Assembly (NCBI GenBank): GCA_002452325.1
Contig: DKFG01000036.1
Location: forward strand, 1 to 10,442
Length of the DNA stretch: 10,442 nucleotides
Origin: Geobacter sp. UBA6802
GTDB taxonomy: Bacteria; Desulfobacterota; Desulfuromonadia; Geobacterales; Pseudopelobacteraceae
Direction of reading: 5' to 3'
A program made the position numbers and the translations under genes. Of this stretch, positions 6,375 to 10,442 are shown one piece after another (positions within the stretch are counted from its first letter, which is position 1; each line of letters starts with the position of its first letter). The notes beneath the pieces are model-generated. The model was not told the DNA's origin and did not search any database. It saw only the letters and a list, made by a program, of their open reading frames with translations.

Positions 6375-6380
6375 TATAAT
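6375..6380 (+). promoter_or_regulatory. Candidate promoter -10 box for the EAL-HDOD gene
   Basis: A perfect TATAAT lies in the 69-base gap after the Ppx/GppA stop, preceded by TGTG. A start of transcription near 6387 would leave a leader of roughly 28 bases before GTG 6416, including its ribosome binding site. No good -35 hexamer is found 16-18 bases upstream, so the promoter may need an activator or rely on the -10 region. Confidence 0.45.
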
Positions 6381-6394
6381 GTACAGAGTTGTGC

Positions 6395-6404
6395 AACAGC
6401 TGTT
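6395..6404. repeat. 10-bp perfect palindrome, possible operator
   Basis: AACAGCTGTT is self-complementary and lies just downstream of the predicted transcription start and just before the AGGAG of the EAL-HDOD gene. The position suits a repressor site, but short palindromes with AGCT cores are common in this sequence. Confidence 0.3.
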
Positions 6405-6405
6405 C

Positions 6406-6410
6406 AGGAG
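6406..6410 (+). promoter_or_regulatory. Ribosome binding site that sets the GTG start of the EAL-HDOD gene
   Basis: AGGAG is five bases before GTG 6416. The further upstream in-frame TTG at 6389 lacks a ribosome binding site and lies at the predicted transcription start, so it is unlikely to be used. Confidence 0.7.
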
Positions 6411-6415
6411 CGGAT

Positions 6416-7657
6416 GTGGGCAACCAAACGACGTATATGATGGGCAGACAACCGATCCTGAATGGCCTTGAAGAGGTCGTGGGTTACGAACTGCTGTTCC
6501 GCTCTCCAACCTCCCTGGCATCCGCCAACTTCAGCTGCCCGGTTCAGGCAACCTCGCGCGTTATGTTTGACATGCTTTCCAGTTTTGGCATCCAGGAGAT
6601 CCTGGCCGAACAACATGGCTATATCAATGTTGATGCCGATATGTTGCTGAGCGATACTGTTGAACTCCTACCTGCCTCCATGATTGGCCTTGAACTGCTG
6701 GAGTATGTCGAGATCACCCCTGCCATTATTGAACGCTGCCGCGAATTAAAGGGAAAAGGGTATCAGCTGGTACTGGACGACCACCGGTTTGATGCTCGCT
6801 TTGAACCACTCTACAACGGTTTGGTGGATATCATCAAAGTTGATATGCTCTCCACCCCTCTTGAAGATCAATACCGTGAAATTGATCTGTTCCGGAAATA
6901 TCCGATCAGACTTCTGGCTGAAAAAGTTGACAGCAGGCATGTCTATCTGCGTTGTCGCAAGATGGGATTTGAGTTGTTTCAGGGTTATTTCTTTGCCCGA
7001 CCCTCACTGATCAAAAAGACCCGGCTGGCAAATTCGTCCGGCACCTTTTTTCGTCTGATGCAGCAACTGGCCAGTGACGCTGATATTGATGAGATTGAAA
7101 ACACCTTCAAGCAATGCCCGGCACTTACCTATAAGTTGCTGCTGCTGGTAAACTCGGTGTCATTTGCCCCCCGCGAAAAGATCCGTACCGTCCGGCATGC
7201 CATTACTCAGGTGGGGCTGCAGCATCTGAAGCGCTGGGTACAGTTGGCCATTTTTGCTGATGATGGCGGCATAGGAACGAACAACCCGCTGCTGGATATG
7301 GCTGCGGTGCGGGCAGCCTTTATGGAGGAGCTGGCGCGGCAGGAGCTGCAGAAGACCCGGCTGCTGCGTCAGGCGCAACCTGAGGAATGTTTTATGCTGG
7401 GTACACTGTCTGTGCTGAAGGAAGTGTTTGATATCGGCGTGGATGATATGCAGAAAAACCTGAATCTTTCAGACGATCTGATGGCTGCTCTGGTTGCCCA
7501 TGAGGGTGATCTGGGCACCATGCTTTGCCTTGCAGAGCTGATTGAAAAGCTGGAGTTTGAAGAAGCCGGTCTCTGTCTGGAACGGCTGGGGATTGCCCCT
7601 GATTTGGTGTTGGCCTGCCAGCAAAGGGCTTATTCCTGGCGTCAAAAACTGCTTTAG
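6416..7657 (+). CDS. EAL-HDOD signalling protein (YuxH type)
   Basis: A 413-aa protein starting at GTG with an N-terminal EAL-like domain (about residues 8-190) and a C-terminal HDOD domain (about 200-390). The EAL motif is YELLFRS (E25). Some residues of active phosphodiesterases are kept at matching places: D121-D122, K141 in IIKVD and E169 in LAEKV. However the DDFGTG loop is replaced by DDHRFD, so c-di-GMP hydrolysis is uncertain; many proteins of this architecture bind rather than cleave, or have other roles. The HDOD part shows the ALTYKLLLLVNS and IRTVRHAITQVGL segments. HDOD lacks HD-domain metal residues and usually serves as a protein-interaction output. No membrane segments. It probably has its own promoter (6375-6380) and ends six bases from the convergent lipoprotein gene. 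Confidence 0.93.
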   Translation: MGNQTTYMMGRQPILNGLEEVVGYELLFRSPTSLASANFSCPVQATSRVMFDMLSSFGIQEILAEQHGYINVDADMLLSDTVELLPASMIGLELLEYVEITPAIIERCRELKGKGYQLVLDDHRFDARFEPLYNGLVDIIKVDMLSTPLEDQYREIDLFRKYPIRLLAEKVDSRHVYLRCRKMGFELFQGYFFARPSLIKKTRLANSSGTFFRLMQQLASDADIDEIENTFKQCPALTYKLLLLVNSVSFAPREKIRTVRHAITQVGLQHLKRWVQLAIFADDGGIGTNNPLLDMAAVRAAFMEELARQELQKTRLLRQAQPEECFMLGTLSVLKEVFDIGVDDMQKNLNLSDDLMAALVAHEGDLGTMLCLAELIEKLEFEEAGLCLERLGIAPDLVLACQQRAYSWRQKLL

Positions 7658-7663
7658 CCGTCC

Positions 7664-8458
7664 TTATTCTGCTGTACTCTGTTCCCGCACCATCCTGGCT
7701 CGCTGTAAATACTTCTGTTGACGTTCCGTTTGCTGTTGTTTTCCAGCAAGCTCGGCCAATGCCTCAAGGTCTGCGGCTATCCGGAGCGGTGCTGCCTGCT
7801 GCCGGTCCAGCTCTAGGGCTGCCCGCAGCTGTTCTTCAGCCTTAAGCCAATTCCCTTCCTGCGTTGCAATCATCCCCAGCATCCTCAATGAGTTGGCCCG
7901 TTCAAGCTCCTGGCCGATGCTGCTGTTGGCTGCAGATGCCTGTTCAGCCAGCTTTTGGGCCTCGTTGCGTTCGCCACGAAGCAAGGCAACCCTGGCCAGC
8001 AGGTTGAGGCGCCTGCCAAGCAGTGAGCCCTGTTCGGCACGGTGCGCGGCTGTTGCATAGCGTTGTGCCTCGTTCAGATCTCCTGTTGCCAGTGCCTGCA
8101 AGGCCCGCTCCTGGGCCACATCAGCATAGAGCGGCCCCTGCTGGCCGCTGATCTGCTCTGCCTTGTCAAGAAGGGCACGAGCCTCCGGCAGATGATTGGC
8201 GCGACGGGCAAGGCGGCTCTGATTCAGCAGGGTCATAACCTGCATTGGCTGATCATCCAGCGTTGCTGCCAGACGCCAGGACTCCTGCAGCAGTTTGTCT
8301 GCATCGCTGCTGCGCCCTTTTTCGACACTGGCAAGGGCACGTTCGTTCAGGTCAGCCATCCTGCGCTGCTGTTCATGCTGCGGGGTCGGTCTGGTGGTAC
8401 TGCAGCCGGTGATAAACAGGAGTATGGTGAGCAGTGCCACAACAGATTGTCTAGTCAT
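7664..8458 (-). CDS. TPR-like helical lipoprotein of the MCE operon
   Basis: A 264-aa predicted lipoprotein. A short N-terminal signal peptide ends in the lipobox ITGC, giving lipidated C19; the +2 residue is Ser, not Asp, so outer-membrane sorting is expected under the Lol rule. The rest is almost entirely helical with repeated Ala/Leu/Arg pairs in tetratricopeptide style (for example LNQSRLARRANHLPEARALL, LLARVALLRGERNEAQKLA and LGMIATQEGNWLKAEEQLRA), suggesting four to six repeats and a protein-binding scaffold. ATG 8458 overlaps the MCE gene stop (bases 8451-8453); an in-frame GTG at 8467 would add three residues but sits too close to its AAGG. Operon position suggests it works with the MCE protein across the periplasm. 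No specific family name recognised. Confidence 0.85.
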   Translation of the reverse strand: MTRQSVVALLTILLFITGCSTTRPTPQHEQQRRMADLNERALASVEKGRSSDADKLLQESWRLAATLDDQPMQVMTLLNQSRLARRANHLPEARALLDKAEQISGQQGPLYADVAQERALQALATGDLNEAQRYATAAHRAEQGSLLGRRLNLLARVALLRGERNEAQKLAEQASAANSSIGQELERANSLRMLGMIATQEGNWLKAEEQLRAALELDRQQAAPLRIAADLEALAELAGKQQQTERQQKYLQRARMVREQSTAE

Positions 8459-9407
8459 GGCTGTCACCCGCCTTATAGTTGCGTGAAGGTGTTGGTGCAG
8501 AACTGCCCCCCAGCAGCCAGGAGTTGTTCAGGCTGTTGACCAGGCGGTCGGTACTGAACAGCAGTTCTTCGGTGCGGGACAGCACGCCCGGTATCAGCGG
8601 GAAGGCCTGTTCCGACAATTTTTTGGTTGCCTGGGAGATGGCGTTCACCTGGCTCAAGGCAGCATCAGTCTTTTCGAGCAGCGGCGGTAGTTTTTCCAGG
8701 CTGGTGTTGAGGCTGGCAACCGCCAGGCTGTCGATCTTGCGTGTGGCTGTATCCAACAGGTTGGTGGTGCGGCTGCTGATCTGTTCCAAATTGTGTGCCG
8801 TTGCTGTCAGCAGGGTGTCGGCGTTGCTGCGTGTGGCCTCAAGGTTGCGAGTCAGCTTTTCAAGATTACGGATGGTTTTCTTCAGATCGCCATCAGAATC
8901 ATTGATATAGGCGATGATGTCCCGCACCTCTATCAGTACCGGCTTGACCTTGTCAGCGATCTCGTCGGCCAGATCATCCAGCCCTTTGGTCTTGAGATAC
9001 ACAATGGAGTCGCCGGCCTTAAGCTCCGGCTTGTCCAGTGAACCGACCGCCACCTCGACAATGCTGTCCCCCACCAAACCTTCTTTGACCAGCTTGACAG
9101 TAGAGTCGGAGCGGATCCATTTGCCGTATTTTCTGGCCACTTCAATGGTGATATCCACCATGGCCTGCTCGTTTAAGGTCATATCGGTGATCTTGCCGAC
9201 CCTGAAGCCGGATAGTTTTACCGGCATCCCTTTGGTAAAGCCGGTTCCCCGGTCAACGGTAAATACCAGCGCATACTTGGCGCTGAAGAGATCTTTCTGG
9301 ATACCGACCAGCAGGACCACCAGGGCCACACCAGCCAGGGCCAACAAGACGAACAGCCCGATTTTTCGTTCAAGATTCCTGAATCTGGGGTCCTGTTGCG
9401 TTATCAT
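8451..9407 (-). CDS. MCE-domain (MlaD-type) lipid-transport protein
   Basis: A 318-aa periplasmic protein with a single N-terminal membrane anchor (about residues 16-36, after LERK) and an MCE domain at about 45-120, including FTKGMPVKLSGFRVGKI and the later LVKEGLVGDSIVEV. MCE domains form hexameric rings that carry lipids between membranes. The C-terminal two thirds (about 140-300) is a long helical stretch with many Leu heptads, longer than in E. coli MlaD (about 183 aa) and more like the needle-forming MCE proteins of other phyla. ATG 9407 forms an ATGA overlap with the upstream gene and has GAGGG at 9412-9416; an upstream in-frame start at 9434 is less likely. The substrate is not known. 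No permease gene accompanies it. Confidence 0.92.
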   Translation of the reverse strand: MITQQDPRFRNLERKIGLFVLLALAGVALVVLLVGIQKDLFSAKYALVFTVDRGTGFTKGMPVKLSGFRVGKITDMTLNEQAMVDITIEVARKYGKWIRSDSTVKLVKEGLVGDSIVEVAVGSLDKPELKAGDSIVYLKTKGLDDLADEIADKVKPVLIEVRDIIAYINDSDGDLKKTIRNLEKLTRNLEATRSNADTLLTATAHNLEQISSRTTNLLDTATRKIDSLAVASLNTSLEKLPPLLEKTDAALSQVNAISQATKKLSEQAFPLIPGVLSRTEELLFSTDRLVNSLNNSWLLGGSSAPTPSRNYKAGDSHD

Positions 9408-10075
9408 GATTCCCTCGTTGAGGTGGACTGGCAACTGCGCAGGTTATACTGTCGATGAACCTGCAGAGCTTCAAGCTGCTCATCACCCACGCTGATGAAC
9501 AGGGCTGCCGGTGCTGCAGGTCGCTTGTGCAGTGTAGCGATCTCCTGGAGCAGGCTGCTGCGTTGTGCAACGGTCAACTCCATCAAACACCCGGCATAGA
9601 TAATCAGGTCTGGGGTGGCAACCGCAGCCCGCACAAAACAGGTAATTGTTCTTTCTACCGGTGTAAGGTACCCGGGCAGTATCCAGATGTTACCATGATA
9701 GCCGAGACGGTCAAGCAGTTGCAGAGCCTGGTCTGCTGATGCGGCCGGTACTTCTACCTGGTGGTACAGGAGCGGCAGCATGATGTTTTCCCACAGCTTC
9801 AGGTTGGCGATCAGTCCTGACTGCGGGCTTACCACGGCAAGAGTGCTCCGCAGCTTTAGCAGCGTATCACGCTCAGTGTGGGCCAGATCATGACCAAACA
9901 GAGAAACCGTGCCTGATTCAGGAGGCTGTTCACCGATAACCGTCTGCAGCAGCAGGCAGGCTTGGTGTTCATCCCTTACGCTGACCTGAATGATCTCGCC
10001 TTGGGCAAGTTCCAGGCTGAGCAGGGGGTCCCCCGGGGTGAGCATCAGTTGGTTGCAGCTAAATAGGGTGGTCAT
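9404..10075 (-). CDS. Degenerate ABC-transporter ATPase-like protein (pseudo-MlaF)
   Basis: A 223-aa intact reading frame whose backbone aligns almost without gaps to MlaF-type ATPases but whose catalytic motifs are gone. The stretch after QGEIIQVS, where Walker A GPSGIGKTT should be, reads VRDEHQACL (33-41), with Ala39 at the Lys position. The Q-loop area survives as VSPQSGLIANLKLWENIMLPL-like sequence (82-102), with Gln85 shifted one place. The signature LSGGM is LTPVE (137-141). Walker B keeps PDLIIY (155-160) but the Asp-Glu is Ala161-Gly162. The switch His region reads FISVGDEQ. ATP hydrolysis is therefore very unlikely. There is no frameshift, and translation is coupled to the MCE gene by ATGA. 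It could be a structural partner of a permease or MCE ring, or a decaying gene. ATG 10075 has a weak GGATGAG upstream. Confidence 0.85.
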   Translation of the reverse strand: MTTLFSCNQLMLTPGDPLLSLELAQGEIIQVSVRDEHQACLLLQTVIGEQPPESGTVSLFGHDLAHTERDTLLKLRSTLAVVSPQSGLIANLKLWENIMLPLLYHQVEVPAASADQALQLLDRLGYHGNIWILPGYLTPVERTITCFVRAAVATPDLIIYAGCLMELTVAQRSSLLQEIATLHKRPAAPAALFISVGDEQLEALQVHRQYNLRSCQSTSTRES

Positions 10076-10113
10076 GGTTTCTCATCCATCATTTCATACC
10101 GAGGTGTTTGTTG

Positions 10114-10139
10114 TGACAGCCCGGTTCAGATACCTGTCA
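10114..10139. repeat. Inverted repeat TGACAG-N14-CTGTCA, possible operator
   Basis: TGACAG (10114-10119) and CTGTCA (10134-10139) form a perfect 6-bp inverted repeat with half-site centres 20 bases apart, about two helical turns. It overlaps the proposed -10 and start of the MCE operon promoter, where a repressor would act. Binding is inferred from layout only. Confidence 0.4.
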
Positions 10140-10164
10140 TACCATAACTGCTGCTGCTTCTCAA
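10136..10164 (-). promoter_or_regulatory. Candidate promoter for the MCE operon
   Basis: On the - strand, TTGAGA (10159-10164) and TATGAC (10136-10141) are separated by 17 bases. Transcription would begin near 10129, leaving a leader of about 54 bases before ATG 10075. The -35 is one mismatch from consensus and the -10 two. Confidence 0.45.
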
Positions 10165-10211
10165 ACGATGAAGATTCATTCGGTTTCAGCCGTAAAAATC
10201 GTGCAAACAAA

Positions 10212-10241
10212 TTGACATAACAGTGTCTCGGCGTGTATAAC
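10212..10241 (+). promoter_or_regulatory. Sigma-70-type promoter for iorA
   Basis: A perfect TTGACA (10212-10217) and TATAAC (10236-10241, one mismatch) are 18 bases apart. Transcription would begin near 10248, giving a leader of under 40 bases before iorA. This is the best promoter match in the window. Confidence 0.7.
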
Positions 10242-10242
10242 A

Positions 10243-10258
10243 TGATCCCTTTAGATCA
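10243..10258. repeat. TGATC-N6-GATCA inverted repeat at the iorA transcription start
   Basis: TGATC (10243-10247) and GATCA (10254-10258) flank six bases and cover the predicted start of transcription. AGATCAC at 10253-10259 recurs directly at 10272-10278. Possible operator or chance; GATC is common in this DNA. Confidence 0.3.
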
Positions 10259-10284
10259 CCATTGCCAAGAGAGATCACGTGCCC

Positions 10285-10442
10285 ATGAAAGAGATCCTGT
10301 CCGGAAACGAGGCCATTGCCCGCGGTGCCTTTGAGGCGGGTTGCCTGGTTGCCAGTGCCTATCCGGGAACCCCCTCAACTGAAATTCTTGAAAACGTTGT
10401 TACCTACCAGGAGATCGACGCCTCGTGGGCACCCAATGAAAA
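10285..10442 (+). CDS. iorA: Indolepyruvate:ferredoxin oxidoreductase alpha subunit (5' part)
   Basis: Only the first 52 codons are inside the window. They begin MKEILSGNEAIARGAFEAG and continue with the thiamine-diphosphate enzyme motif YPGTPSTEI, both typical of IorA. IorA with IorB oxidatively decarboxylates aryl pyruvates, such as indolepyruvate, to the acyl-CoA using ferredoxin, in anaerobic aromatic amino acid metabolism; related proteins handle phenylpyruvate. ATG 10285 is chosen from family form, but an in-frame GTG at 10279 is better spaced from the GAGAG-like ribosome binding site at 10269-10273. It is divergent from the MCE operon and has its own strong promoter. Confidence 0.88.
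   Translation, partial: MKEILSGNEAIARGAFEAGCLVASAYPGTPSTEILENVVTYQEIDASWAPNE

Noticed and set aside
8914..9495. A 193-codon open frame on the + strand opposite the MCE gene.
   Set aside because: Ser/Thr-rich low-complexity translation typical of a shadow frame; the - strand has a clear MCE domain and membrane anchor.
10024..10038. GGGGG-T-CCCCC-GGGG run near the start of the ATPase-like gene.
   Set aside because: Short loopless G/C palindrome explained by Thr-Pro-Gly-Asp-Pro codons; no T-run and no regulatory context that I can support.
9404..10075. Reading the ATPase-like gene as a frameshifted pseudogene.
   Set aside because: The frame is continuous from ATG to a stop coupled with the next gene, and aligned scaffold segments occur in one frame throughout, so a frameshift does not explain the missing motifs.

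Overview
The window looks like chromosomal core sequence from a moderately GC-rich deltaproteobacterium of the Geobacter/Pelobacter/Trichlorobacter group (Desulfuromonadota). This is inferred from gene content: queD-queE beside a GGDEF protein, an EAL-HDOD protein, short Ppx/GppA, and an indolepyruvate:ferredoxin oxidoreductase start. No rRNA, tRNA, CRISPR array, insertion sequence or prophage gene was seen.

Positions 1-7657 are a tightly packed run of nine genes on the + strand. In order they are: the 3' part of a YciO/Sua5-YrdC family gene; a GAF-GGDEF cyclic-dinucleotide synthase; queD and queE for the 7-deazaguanine (queuosine precursor) pathway; a creatininase-family metal hydrolase; an unrecognised 130-aa protein; rlmD (23S rRNA m5U methyltransferase); an HU/IHF-family DNA-binding protein; a short Ppx/GppA phosphatase; and an EAL-HDOD protein. 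Several junctions are ATGA or longer overlaps, which suggests translational coupling. The EAL-HDOD gene has its own likely promoter in the 69-base gap before it. The themes are RNA modification (queD, queE, rlmD, probably yciO) and nucleotide signalling (GGDEF, EAL-HDOD, Ppx/GppA).

Positions 7664-10075 hold three overlapping genes on the - strand, transcribed toward the first block. They encode an ABC-ATPase-like protein, an inner-membrane-anchored MCE (MlaD-type) protein and a TPR-like lipoprotein. They resemble an Mla lipid-transport operon but no MlaE permease is present. The ATPase-like protein has lost Walker A, the LSGGQ signature, Walker B and the switch histidine while keeping an intact reading frame and the flanking fold.

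Positions 10076-10284 are a divergent regulatory region with a good promoter in each direction and two inverted repeats. The window ends 52 codons into iorA on the + strand.

The two most notable points are these. First, the GGDEF protein carries Ser at the guanine-recognition position (Asp344 in PleD), the substitution that marks hybrid promiscuous (Hypr) enzymes making 3',3'-cGAMP in Geobacter. Second, the three-gene MCE operon is built around a pseudo-ATPase.
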